From: Nitrospira sp.
GTDB taxonomy: Bacteria > Nitrospirota > Nitrospiria > Nitrospirales > Nitrospiraceae
Length of the DNA stretch: 55,234 nt
Assembly (NCBI GenBank): GCA_020853775.1
Contig: JADYYH010000001.1
Coordinates: 1 to 55,234, forward strand
Direction: 5' to 3'
The notes under the pieces were generated by a model. It saw only the letters and a list, made by a program, of their open reading frames with translations, was not told where the DNA came from and did not search any database. A program made the position numbers and the translations under genes. Shown piece by piece: positions 27,383-35,834 of this stretch (the stretch's first letter is position 1; every line of letters begins with the position of its first letter).

Positions 27383-29155
27383 TCAGTCGTGCGGTTGCTC
27401 GACGGCAACACGAGTGATTTCGTGTGGCCGATTGACCTGGCTCTGAGGTGAGCTGATATTTTTCTGGGTGTAGCAGCCTTGAACCGCTGCGGCAAATCGC
27501 TCAGCCGAAAACACGGCGTGTACCCGTTCTCGCCCCGCATCGGCAAACCGCTGCCGCAACAACGGGTCGCGCAGGATCTGCATGACTCGGTCCGCAACAG
27601 CTTGGGAATCCCTGCAGGGAACCACAAATCCGGTTTCCCCATTGAGCACAACCTCAGATGCTCCGCCTGCTGTAGACGTCACAACAGGAACACCGACAGC
27701 AGCGCCCTCCAACAATACGTTCGGAAGCCCTTCGCTCACTGATGTCAATACCAACACATCCATCAGCTGCATGAGAGGCAATACATCTCGGCGCTCACCT
27801 GTCATGACGACACGCCCCTGCAACCCAAGAGCCACGATTTCGCTTCTGATCAGATCACCCGTTGGACCATCGCCAACGATCAAGAATATTGCAGTGGGCA
27901 TTTGCCGACCGATCAGGCGGGCAGACTGAAGAAACGTCAGATGGTCTTTTTCAGGAGAAAGGCGCCCGACAATTCCTACCACAGAAGCTTCTGGTGCAAG
28001 ATTGAGTTGTTCCCGAAGGTGTCGTCGGTGATCCGGAGAAAGCGCTTTGATAGTCCGAAAATTGATTCCATTGTAGATGGTGACCATTTTCCGATCAGGC
28101 AGAAACGCCCATTCCCGGCTCTCGCGCCGAACGGCGTCGGAATTTGCGATGACCCAGGTTTGGAAAGGTGCCGTCACAATATCAATCGCGCGCTGCCAAG
28201 GCGGAAAGAACCATGGAAACCGCGACGGACGTTCGCTCCTGACAGATCCAACAACGGTAGGAATACCCACCAGCGTGCCCGCAACGGACCCAATAGCCAT
28301 AGAAAAATGAAGCCAGCTGTGCAAAACATGGCATGGGTTCCGATACAGATAACGAACGAGTTGCCAGACGAGTCCCACTTCATATAGCTGGTAGTGGGGA
28401 CTCAAATGATGGATCGAGACATTCAGATCACGAATGACCGGCTCAAAGAACTTATCCAATGCATCCACCGTCACAACTTCCACGTCCCACTGAGTCCGAT
28501 CGATTCGTTCGAGGAAAATCGCAAGCTGCCGTTGGGCGCCTCCCAGGCCAAGGCTGGGAATATGAAGTACTAGCCTTCGGCGGCCCGTGGGCAGTCTGTT
28601 GGCGATGTTCCATTTCAAGGGGTGACAACCCGCGGAGGCCAAACAACGAAACAGCAGTGCTAATCCGGCCAGGAGAAACAGTCCTGCAATGGACAAATTC
28701 CTGCGCACTCGCCACCACATGCGCCTACACGTACACAGACAGAAAAAGATCCCTCGCACTGCAGTATTGACAAACAAGCTTTCGGCAACCCATAACGCCA
28801 GTCCCAACTCTTTAAATCGGCGATACTTATTGTAGGACGCGATTCGGCGAATCCCCAATCGAACAGGAATTGAACGATATGCCCAATACTGAATACCGAG
28901 TCGATCTTCGAAAGGCACAAGACAATAATCGAATACGCCGGCGTCAATCGAACAGGCGCTCTTCACCGCCCCCCCCTCTTGGATCCAAAATAGGTCAATA
29001 AATAGCTGGCTGGCTTGTGCTCGTTCAATATCTGCAGGCTTGACAAGCCCGGTGACCTTCGCTCCGGGGTAGCGCGCAACAGCCTGCTGAACGGCAGCAC
29101 TGAAATGTTCAAATCCACCCGTCTGCAGCGCCAGAATATTCACCACAGTTCCCAT
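27383..29155 (-). CDS. Two-domain glycosyltransferase: unknown N-terminal domain + GT4
   Basis: The start is set at the ATG at 29155, which opens MGTVVNILALQTGGFEHF; the frame continues to 29302 but that would overlap the preceding permease gene. Residues 1-150 form a Rossmann-like domain I cannot place, with a layout like the N-terminal half of glycosyltransferases or CDP-alcohol enzymes. Two hydrophobic segments follow (about 117-137 and 145-170). Residues 190-575 are a complete GT4 enzyme: IPSLGLGGAQRQ, IYNGIN, VGDGPTGDLI, and E-x7-E as EGLPNVLLE. The whole is much longer than a usual GT4. It probably sits at the membrane. The gene lies 79 bp after the ABC permease. Confidence 0.88.
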   Translation of the reverse strand: MGTVVNILALQTGGFEHFSAAVQQAVARYPGAKVTGLVKPADIERAQASQLFIDLFWIQEGGAVKSACSIDAGVFDYCLVPFEDRLGIQYWAYRSIPVRLGIRRIASYNKYRRFKELGLALWVAESLFVNTAVRGIFFCLCTCRRMWWRVRRNLSIAGLFLLAGLALLFRCLASAGCHPLKWNIANRLPTGRRRLVLHIPSLGLGGAQRQLAIFLERIDRTQWDVEVVTVDALDKFFEPVIRDLNVSIHHLSPHYQLYEVGLVWQLVRYLYRNPCHVLHSWLHFSMAIGSVAGTLVGIPTVVGSVRSERPSRFPWFFPPWQRAIDIVTAPFQTWVIANSDAVRRESREWAFLPDRKMVTIYNGINFRTIKALSPDHRRHLREQLNLAPEASVVGIVGRLSPEKDHLTFLQSARLIGRQMPTAIFLIVGDGPTGDLIRSEIVALGLQGRVVMTGERRDVLPLMQLMDVLVLTSVSEGLPNVLLEGAAVGVPVVTSTAGGASEVVLNGETGFVVPCRDSQAVADRVMQILRDPLLRQRFADAGRERVHAVFSAERFAAAVQGCYTQKNISSPQSQVNRPHEITRVAVEQPHD

Positions 29156-29234
29156 GATGCATCTGTGACCAATTGTGAGAAGAACAATACCGCCTCGTAT
29201 GCGGCGCCACGGCAAAATGTTGCCGAGACGCACA

Positions 29235-29999
29235 CTAGAAATCACGCCGTTGAAAAACCATGCACGCCAACACAATTGAGGCAACGGCATACGACAACCC
29301 ATAGGCCGAGGCCAACGTCTGGTAGGTCACCGGCACCGCAACGCCGATCGCCGCCTGCCCCTTAATATTCAGCATCTCCAGATTCGGACATAGATAATAC
29401 AGGCCGGCAACCGCCCGCCTCAGCACAACAGTCTGGCTGTTCTCCATGAGACCTTTGAGGTCTCCAATGAGATGCCCGATAACGTAGAAGGCAAGAGTGA
29501 ATATGGCGCTCAACGTTGATGAGCTAAATGTGGAAAAGAGCAAGGCCAATGCAGTAATGAGCAGCATCTCCACAAAGACAAGTTGCACTGCTTGAAAAAG
29601 TGTCCAGGTGATTGGCACCCCGTACAACCCTAGAATCGCCAGGAATACGCTCAGCATCACAAGAACATTGATCAATAAGGTGAGTCCGAGTCCGCAATAC
29701 TTGCCGAGAATAAACGTGGTCCGACTGATTGGCCGAGCCATGATCGTGTAGACGGTTCGCCGTTCAATCTCCTTGTTGACGAGGCCAATTCCAACAAAGA
29801 TAGCAATGATCACGCCCACAAGATTAATCGCCGCGAGCCCCAGGTCCTTAATCATGCGGTGGTGCTCCATGATGGTCAGGTCGGCAAGTAACACCGAAAG
29901 ACCGATCAGCAGCACGGCAAAAAAGACAAGGTTGTAGAGGATCTTGTCCCGTAGGTTTTCTCGGAACGTATTTAGAGCGATAACAGCGATAGCCTGCAT
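29235..29999 (-). CDS. ABC-2 type transporter permease (NosY/GldF-like)
   Basis: A hydrophobic protein of 254 residues with six predicted membrane segments and the pattern of ABC-2 permeases (NTFRENLRDKILYNLVFFAVLL, YTIMARPISRTTFILGKYCGL). It works with the ATPase encoded just upstream (9-bp gap). Families of this shape include NosFY, GldAF and several lipid or glycan exporters. AGGGGG precedes the ATG. It is a different transporter from the Wzm/Wzt pair in the same operon. Confidence 0.92.
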   Translation of the reverse strand: MQAIAVIALNTFRENLRDKILYNLVFFAVLLIGLSVLLADLTIMEHHRMIKDLGLAAINLVGVIIAIFVGIGLVNKEIERRTVYTIMARPISRTTFILGKYCGLGLTLLINVLVMLSVFLAILGLYGVPITWTLFQAVQLVFVEMLLITALALLFSTFSSSTLSAIFTLAFYVIGHLIGDLKGLMENSQTVVLRRAVAGLYYLCPNLEMLNIKGQAAIGVAVPVTYQTLASAYGLSYAVASIVLACMVFQRRDF

Positions 30000-30008
30000 G
30001 TAGGCCCC

Positions 30009-30971
30009 CTATGCCACTCGTGATTGAATATGGGGATTGGGTTCAGCGCCGCTGGCCTGTCGCAAGAAAATGTCTTCCAGTGACCCTCTGTGTGGCGTGA
30101 TCGATACCACTTTTCCCCCTTGCTTTCTAACTTCCGACAACGCTTCTTCGATCATGCCCTCACTCGCAACCACAATCAGACATTGCCTCCCCTGCTGAAG
30201 AACGCGCGTCGCCCTGGCACTAATCAACGGTAGGTCAGCTATCGCAACATCGCGACAGACAATCTCCACAGACTGGGCGCCCTGATGGGTGACCAGTTCG
30301 TCGATGCGGCCATTCGCAAGCAGCCTGCCGTGCACCACAATACCAACTCGATCACACATCACCTCCACATCCGAAATAATGTGGGAACTGAAAAAGACGG
30401 TCTTGCCGCGCTCACGCAGCCCAAGAATGAGATCTCGCACTTGCTTTCGACCAATGGGGTCCAACCCGGACATCGGCTCATCAAGAATAATCAATTCCGG
30501 ATCGTGAATAAGCGCCTGAGCCAACCCCACGCGCTGCAGCATGCCCTTGGAAAACTTCCGCAACTGTCTTGTCCTCGCACCAGATAGCCCAACCAGTTCA
30601 AGCAATTCGGTGACTCGTCGAGAAATATTGGATCGGTCTAACTGAGCCAGCTGCCCGTAGAAGCCAAGAAATTCTTCTGCCGTTAAATAGTCGTAAAAAT
30701 ACGGCGACTCAGGCAGAAATCCTACTTTCTCCCGCGACCGTACATCTCCAGCTGGCTTGCCCAAAACGTATGCTGACCCGCTCGTCGCACGCATAAGTCC
30801 GAGAAGGATCTTGAGCGTGGTGGTCTTGCCAGCGCCGTTCGGCCCGAGGAATCCGTAAATTTCGCCTTGTTTGACCGATAGCGACAGGTCAGACAAGGCG
30901 ATGATCGGTGAGCGCCACGGCCAGTCAGCCCCATATGATTTGGTTAACCCTTCGATGGTGATCGCGTCCAC
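30009..30971 (-). CDS. ABC transporter ATPase (GldA/NosF-like)
   Basis: The 320-residue ATPase has Walker A GPNGAGKTT near 43, the signature FSKGMLQRVGL, Walker B LIILDEPMSGLDP, and the H-loop SSHI. A C-terminal segment of about 100 residues (SVEIVCRDVAIADLPLIS...) resembles the accessory domain of GldA/CcmA-type proteins. The start is a GTG with GAGGAG 6 bp upstream. It pairs with the permease at 29235-29999. The substrate is unknown. Confidence 0.94.
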   Translation of the reverse strand: MDAITIEGLTKSYGADWPWRSPIIALSDLSLSVKQGEIYGFLGPNGAGKTTTLKILLGLMRATSGSAYVLGKPAGDVRSREKVGFLPESPYFYDYLTAEEFLGFYGQLAQLDRSNISRRVTELLELVGLSGARTRQLRKFSKGMLQRVGLAQALIHDPELIILDEPMSGLDPIGRKQVRDLILGLRERGKTVFFSSHIISDVEVMCDRVGIVVHGRLLANGRIDELVTHQGAQSVEIVCRDVAIADLPLISARATRVLQQGRQCLIVVASEGMIEEALSEVRKQGGKVVSITPHRGSLEDIFLRQASGAEPNPHIQSRVA

Positions 30972-31025
30972 GCGTAACTCCTCTTACTTACTCCATTGCG
31001 AATGAGACCGATGTTGGAGGAACCG

Positions 31026-31952
31026 TCACTGTATCGCGACATCGGATGGTTTGGATCGCCACTGGCAACTAACATGCTGATGAAGGCGTAAGCGATCTCG
31101 CCGAGAAGTGCTCTGGACTTCCCCCTTTGTGTCTACAAAATACTCCCCTCCGAACGGATCAAGCGGGATTTCATCAATGATCCTTGCCGTGACCATATCC
31201 TCAAGTTTGCTCGGCACTTTGTGATAGGTTGCCGAATAGCCTTGTACAGCTCGTTCAAGGACGCGAAGGTTCCGCTCCTGAAGGACATATTTCATACGAT
31301 CGGTGAGTACTTCCCGCAATCGTTCGTCTCTTGTCTGCCGGAGAAACCTTTCCAGAAACTCAACAGCCGCTTGCGGGTCACCAGCCTCCACGGTCATCCT
31401 GCTCGCCAACTTTGACAAATACTCGGGGGCACCGGGTAGCACGGCGGCAATTTGAAGATAGTGAGCCGAAGCGGAAGGATTACATTGCTCATAAAAATAG
31501 TTGTACCCAATCAGGAAGGGGAGTTGCCAAACCTCGGGGTTATTCCGCATTCCTTTTTCAAGGATGGCGACGCTTTCTTCATTGCGCCCTGCCCATACGC
31601 CAAGGATTGTGCCTGCCGATTGATAGGCGGCAACGAATTTGGGATCCAGATCCGTGAGCACATCGACAGCATGATAGGTCCACCGGTAACCCTGATTCGT
31701 ATCTCTCCGCAGACCGAGGTGTTGCACGGCCTGTAGCCATATGATGTCAGCAACTATCTGCCGATACCCCAAAGACGCCAACCTCAAATATTCGCCCTTG
31801 GGCAAATACGCGAGAGCCTCGGCTCTTGCCTGGCTGGGGCGTTCCAGATCAAGGAAACGCTCGGCAAAAAAAGCCGAGGACAATGCCCCAAGAATGAGCA
31901 CGACACCAGAAGATTGCTGAATCATCGACCGGATAGAAGAGGGAACAGTCAT
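31026..31952 (-). CDS. Membrane-anchored TPR-like protein of the glycan locus
   Basis: A 308-residue protein with one N-terminal membrane segment (about 13-29) and then helical, TPR-like repeats in the periplasm (AVDVLTDLDPKFVAAYQSAGT, SVAILEKGMRNNP). A closing PLDPFGGEYFVDTKGEV motif is typical of proteins found beside O-antigen ligase/exopolysaccharide genes and of pseudopilin-like tails. The function is not known. Its start codon overlaps the stop of the upstream polymerase-like gene by 1 bp (TAATG), so their synthesis is coupled and they probably work together. Confidence 0.85.
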   Translation of the reverse strand: MTVPSSIRSMIQQSSGVVLILGALSSAFFAERFLDLERPSQARAEALAYLPKGEYLRLASLGYRQIVADIIWLQAVQHLGLRRDTNQGYRWTYHAVDVLTDLDPKFVAAYQSAGTILGVWAGRNEESVAILEKGMRNNPEVWQLPFLIGYNYFYEQCNPSASAHYLQIAAVLPGAPEYLSKLASRMTVEAGDPQAAVEFLERFLRQTRDERLREVLTDRMKYVLQERNLRVLERAVQGYSATYHKVPSKLEDMVTARIIDEIPLDPFGGEYFVDTKGEVQSTSRRDRLRLHQHVSCQWRSKPSDVAIQ

Positions 31953-33967
31953 TACGATACCCGTAACTGGTCTAGCGCGATCCTCAGGGGAGTCAAATCC
32001 ACGGCGAGAAAGACCTCTTCGAGAGAATTCTTCGGCCAGCTGGCATACCGGTGTTGGCGATGCACAATCTCTTGAAATTCTGCCTTTGCCTCATCAATTC
32101 GCTTTTGCTCTAGATATAGCGCAGCAAGTAATACGCGAGCCGGAAGGTAGTTCGGTTCTAACGTGATTACTTCCTCTGCACACTCCTCTGCCCGTATTGA
32201 ATTGCCGAGTAAGGAGTGGAGCTTGGCCTGCTCAAATCGATAGGAAGCCACAAAGGGAGCCAGTGCAGCGGCGCGCTGATAGGCGTGCAGGGAATTCATG
32301 TACAACTTGTGTCGCTGTTCGGGCAGTAGCACTGTTCGCAAGGAATCGGCCAACTGCCCATACAAGGCGCCGAGAAGCCCCTGCAGCCTGCTGTCCAGTG
32401 GATTCAGTTCGATTGCAAGTTCCAATTCAGCAACAGCCGCACGGGCCAGTGCGGGCTCTCGTCTCTGCGCATAGGTTTGCATATACTGTGCAGACAAGGC
32501 ACGGTGGTACAAAGCCTTTCCTGGATCCAAGGCCACCGCAAAGCGAAGACTCGCCATGGCCTCAGCTGAGTTGTTCCTTTGGGCATGCTGCGCGCCTGTT
32601 TCAAAGTACGACCATGCCACGCCTAAGCGAATGATCTCGCTCCCCAGCGCCAACAGCAATACCACAGCAATCATCCCCCATAGGGGCTGCGATCGCATGG
32701 GGACGACTCTGTAACCAATCGCACTCTGACCGCAAATGGATGCGGCAGAAAATAACAAGCCCACGCAAATCACCAAAAGGATCGCAATTCCAGGTTCATG
32801 CAGGTTTGAATCGAGACCAGCGTGGGCGAGCATCGCTACAATCCCGCCGGCAAGACCGACTATCAGACTTCGTTGCCAACGTGTCAGCCGTTGTACGAGT
32901 AAGAATGATAGACTGCGTCCCACGACTGCGACGCCTCCCCCAAACACGACAACAGTAACAGCACCAAGTTCGACGCCCATCTGGAGATATTCGTTGTGAG
33001 GAGTCTGAGCAGTTTTTCCGTAACGTGCAATTTCACCCTCCACCGGAAACGCATATCGCGGGAAGGAATATTGATACAATCCCAGACCAACTCCGAAGGG
33101 ATGATCGCCCATTTGGACCAACGCCCCCTCCCACATCTTCCAGCGAGAATAACTGGCCGGATTGACCGTATGCTCACTGATGCTCCTTTCGCGAATTGGG
33201 TTGGGAACTGCGAATACACACATGACAATTGCCGCGCTCACTGCGACTGCGCGCCATGATCCAAATCGCAATGCCAACACAACCCCCGTGCCAACTATCA
33301 TGGCAACTACGCCACCACGTGAGCCTGTCACAAACAGAGCGCATAGAAGGATGCCGAGCCCGGCGACGATGACAGCGGTTATTGTTGGATTGGATACGTG
33401 TGGACATCCGAACTGGCGCCATGCAACACGAGACCATACGAGAAGACTGAGGAGAATAGTCCAGCTCACAGAGAGATATCCGGCTAGAAAATTTGGATTA
33501 AAAAATGTTCCGGCCGGACGCTCTATCCTCCACGCATACCCCTGCACCAAGGCCCAAACCGCTTCCACAATCCCCATCACAATGACAACGATCATCAGCT
33601 TTTCGATGTGCTGCCATTGGTCGACAAATGACACGACCAGATAGAGGAAGAGCGCGTAACTCGACAGCACCATGAGCCATTGCCAGCTCTGGTTAGTATA
33701 TGGTGAAAAGACCACTGACACGGCGGCCAAGGTGAGGAAACTCAGCACCGGAATTCCAACAGGTAGGGACGGCCACACGAGTTGTCGATTAATGACACTT
33801 CTTCGCAAGAATTCTCCGAACAAGAGCAGGATCATTAGCCGAATACTCATGACGGCGAGATGAGTCGTGCCTCCATCCAGCAGCGGGGAGAAGATCACGA
33901 CGGCAAAGACGATTACACGGCCCATAGAGGAATGAGCGGCTGTCGCCTCAGGCCTGAGTGTGACCAT
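31952..33967 (-). CDS. O-antigen ligase/polymerase-like membrane protein with C-terminal TPRs
   Basis: The ATG at 33967 is chosen because GGGAG lies 6 bp upstream; an in-frame ATG at 33982 lacks this. About 12 membrane segments occupy residues 1-440, with a periplasmic loop between residues 215 and 330 (SRGGVVAMIVGTG, then PHNEYLQMGVELG). The PHNxYL motif with an upstream SRG is characteristic of Wzy/WaaL family proteins. Residues 445-671 are TPR repeats (SLRFAVALDPGKALYHRAL, ARVLLAALYLEQKRIDEAKAEF), an arrangement known from exopolysaccharide and PglL-like ligases. It is the first gene of the 22-kb run. Confidence 0.92.
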   Translation of the reverse strand: MVTLRPEATAAHSSMGRVIVFAVVIFSPLLDGGTTHLAVMSIRLMILLLFGEFLRRSVINRQLVWPSLPVGIPVLSFLTLAAVSVVFSPYTNQSWQWLMVLSSYALFLYLVVSFVDQWQHIEKLMIVVIVMGIVEAVWALVQGYAWRIERPAGTFFNPNFLAGYLSVSWTILLSLLVWSRVAWRQFGCPHVSNPTITAVIVAGLGILLCALFVTGSRGGVVAMIVGTGVVLALRFGSWRAVAVSAAIVMCVFAVPNPIRERSISEHTVNPASYSRWKMWEGALVQMGDHPFGVGLGLYQYSFPRYAFPVEGEIARYGKTAQTPHNEYLQMGVELGAVTVVVFGGGVAVVGRSLSFLLVQRLTRWQRSLIVGLAGGIVAMLAHAGLDSNLHEPGIAILLVICVGLLFSAASICGQSAIGYRVVPMRSQPLWGMIAVVLLLALGSEIIRLGVAWSYFETGAQHAQRNNSAEAMASLRFAVALDPGKALYHRALSAQYMQTYAQRREPALARAAVAELELAIELNPLDSRLQGLLGALYGQLADSLRTVLLPEQRHKLYMNSLHAYQRAAALAPFVASYRFEQAKLHSLLGNSIRAEECAEEVITLEPNYLPARVLLAALYLEQKRIDEAKAEFQEIVHRQHRYASWPKNSLEEVFLAVDLTPLRIALDQLRVS

Positions 33968-34102
33968 GAACATCTCCCACAAAACTCGAGCAATGCGACC
34001 TGCTAGAAAAGCTCGTAGACCGGTTTGATACTACCGGGAAGGAGGAGTTTCCAGAAGTAAAATGAAAATTTGTGCGGATGGGAATTTCTGAATGACAGAG
34101 AT

Positions 34103-34134
34103 GAGAGGGAGAGGAAAGACATCCTCTCCCCCTC
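34103..34134 (-). terminator. Hairpin downstream of the first pilin gene
   Basis: GAGAGGGAGAGGA (34103-34115) pairs with TCCTCTCCCCCTC (34122-34134) with one mismatch and a 6-nt loop. It begins 11 bp after the stop of the pilin gene. There is only a mixed pyrimidine tail (TCTCTGTCATT on the minus strand), so read-through into the glycan genes is possible. Confidence 0.5.
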
Positions 34135-34144
34135 ACGCAGGGGA

Positions 34145-34657
34145 CTAACCGGTTACGTCGTCGGTATCAGCTTGTTGCAAGTTCTGCTTGATATCGTTGA
34201 CATGCCATTGGTCGGGCGTCGCATCGTTGTCGAGATTTCCTGTCGCCGTGGCGGTGAAACCAAGAGCACCTGCCGCAGTGCTTGCATTGGAGGGCCACAC
34301 TGTATTCTCAGCAGTTGCAGGAAGAGGAGCAGGGGGATTCAAAATATCAACGTTCACCGCCCCACCTGAGCCAGCGTTGCCACCGGTCGTCGGACTGCGG
34401 TAAGTGTACCGGTTAGACGCACCAGCCAACGCATAACCGATTTCCTGAAAGCTGCCAAAGCGAGACTGTTCTCCGAAATATGACGTTTCCGCCACAAAGA
34501 TCGCACCCAGGTTTGTCTTGGCCTCCGTCTGTCTCGACTTAGCTTGATACCGCAAGAAGTTCGGGATGGCGATGGCCGCCAAGATACCGATAATCGCCAC
34601 GACGATCATCAACTCAATCAACGTAAAACCTTTCTGACCCTTCACTTGCTTCAACAT
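34145..34657 (-). CDS. pilA: Type IV pilin (first copy)
   Basis: Start at the ATG at 34657, with GGGAGG 7 bp upstream; the open frame continues to 34726 without a ribosome site. The prepilin begins [10 protein letters not shown] and is cut before [28 protein letters not shown], the conserved hydrophobic helix with Glu5. The mature pilin has about 160 residues and ends [18 protein letters not shown], which echoes the end of the second copy. No disulfide-forming Cys pair is present in the C-terminal region. It is expected to form the fibre of type IV pili. It is transcribed from a probable sigma-54 promoter at 34758-34773. Confidence 0.95.
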   Translation of the reverse strand: MLKQVKGQKGFTLIELMIVVAIIGILAAIAIPNFLRYQAKSRQTEAKTNLGAIFVAETSYFGEQSRFGSFQEIGYALAGASNRYTYRSPTTGGNAGSGGAVNVDILNPPAPLPATAENTVWPSNASTAAGALGFTATATGNLDNDATPDQWHVNDIKQNLQQADTDDVTG

Positions 34658-34757
34658 AATGCCTCCCTTTCCTATTGTTGCCACTTCATCCGACACGTTC
34701 TTCATGCCTGTCACTTCATTCGGCACTACGTGTTCACGCCTAACAGATCTTGGGAAT

Positions 34758-34773
34758 AGCAGGTTCTATGCCC
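34758..34773 (-). promoter_or_regulatory. Sigma-54-like promoter of the first pilin gene
   Basis: Minus strand: GGGCAT-agaac-CTGCT. The GG and GC dinucleotides are 10 bp apart, as in the TGGCAC-N5-TTGCW consensus; only the first T is missing. Transcription would start about 90 bp before the pilin ATG. The -12 half CTGCT is identical to that of the second pilin's promoter. Confidence 0.55.
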
Positions 34774-34910
34774 AACACCTCCTTCCTGTAGTTATTCATG
34801 CTTCGTTTCATATTCCAGCCGATTACGTCCATCGCTGAGTCTTGTTCTATGTCGCCTGACGACCTTCAGTTCCCTTTTCCGTCACTCAATGACAAGTTTT
34901 GGTACCACCA

Positions 34911-35447
34911 TTAGCTCGTCACGTCATTCGGGTCCGCAACGGTCAACCCTTGCTTCGCATCATTCACATACCAGCCATCGTGCGTCGGATCTGTATCCAG
35001 ATCAGCCGCAGCGGTCGCAGTAAATCCTGATGCGGAAGTCGTCGCGACGCCCGCGATGCCGGTATACGTAATCGCTCCCGCAACGGGAATCTCCGTCCGG
35101 ATCGTGTCGCAGCTGCCGGAAGACCCGCACAGCGTCCCTCCGTTTGGTCCCATCCCCGCTGCAATACCCAACCCCGCTCGATAGGTGTACCGGTTCGTCC
35201 CGCCCCCAGCGATCGCGAAACCGATATCCGTAAAATTTCCGAACTCTTTTCGTTCAGTGAAAAACGCCGTCTCCGCGACAAAAATACCTGCCAAATTCGA
35301 GCGTGCCTCGGCCTGCATGGCCTGCGCCCGGTATCGCAAGAAGTTCGGGATCGCAACCGCTGCCAAGATGCCCACAATGGCCACCACGATCATGAGCTCG
35401 ACCAACGTGAACCCGGCTTGTTTTGATTCAGTCACCATCAAGCTCAT
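34911..35447 (-). CDS. pilA: Type IV pilin (second copy)
   Basis: A 178-residue prepilin whose leader ends in QAG before [31 protein letters not shown], with Glu5 conserved. It keeps the same layout as the first pilin (SNLAGIFVAETAFFTERKEFG, NRYTYRAG, closing VNDAKQGLTVADPNDVTS), and has an extra central insert with a CGSSGSC pair that could form a small disulfide loop. The two genes are tandem paralogues 253 bp apart, each with its own promoter. An ATG three codons later is an alternative start. CCGGAG lies 11 bp upstream of the first. Confidence 0.95.
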   Translation of the reverse strand: MSLMVTESKQAGFTLVELMIVVAIVGILAAVAIPNFLRYRAQAMQAEARSNLAGIFVAETAFFTERKEFGNFTDIGFAIAGGGTNRYTYRAGLGIAAGMGPNGGTLCGSSGSCDTIRTEIPVAGAITYTGIAGVATTSASGFTATAAADLDTDPTHDGWYVNDAKQGLTVADPNDVTS

Positions 35448-35517
35448 GTACTTCTGCTCCGGATACTTATCCTCGTGCTAGTTGCCTTGCGTCGCCTTCC
35501 GAAGACCTACCGGCTAT

Positions 35518-35534
35518 AAGCAGGCCCCATGCCA
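35518..35534 (-). promoter_or_regulatory. Sigma-54-like promoter of the second pilin gene
   Basis: Minus strand: TGGCAT-ggggc-CTGCTT, matching TGGCAC-N5-TTGCW in 5-6 of 7 key positions, with the required 10-bp GG-GC distance. The expected transcript starts near 35508, leaving a 60-nt leader. PilA genes are known to be controlled by sigma-54 (with PilR) in many bacteria. Confidence 0.7.
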
Positions 35535-35834
35535 CACCAAGAGTCCTTTGGCTCTTCTCTCATAAGATGGCGCCATAATTGGATATTTTTGTTCGACCCC
35601 AAAATTCTAGCCGGCTTCAATCAGGCAGGAAGGCTAACCTCAATGGGGAAAGTGCCAAAAATTGGCTGAATCGAACAGTCACGGTGCGTAGGTCGCCCGA
35701 AGGCGGTCCCGCCTTAGGTGAGCTCAAATGGCTACTGCAGAATCAAGGAGATAGAGGGGAGTACAGTGCTGGAGTTAGACGAAACCGAGCCGGTTGGCGG
35801 GAAACAGGACTGTGTTCAGGAGAGGTGGCAGAAC
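35535..35834. other. 300-bp gap between pilin promoter and TPR gene
   Basis: No credible gene is seen. A 7-bp hairpin AAGGCGG/CCGCCTT (35700-35706, 35709-35715) is the only strong structure. It has no T tract on either side. The region upstream of a sigma-54 promoter is where an activator such as PilR would bind, but no repeated site is obvious. Plus-strand frames at 35579 and 35718 run into the TPR gene on the other strand and lack ribosome sites. Confidence 0.4.

Noticed and set aside
35455-35520. Pilin leader resembling part of a c-di-GMP (GEMM) riboswitch
   Set aside because: Short motif likeness (GACGCAAGGC, GGTAGG) only; the leader after the sigma-54 start is about 60 nt, too short, and the two-helix junction cannot be drawn.
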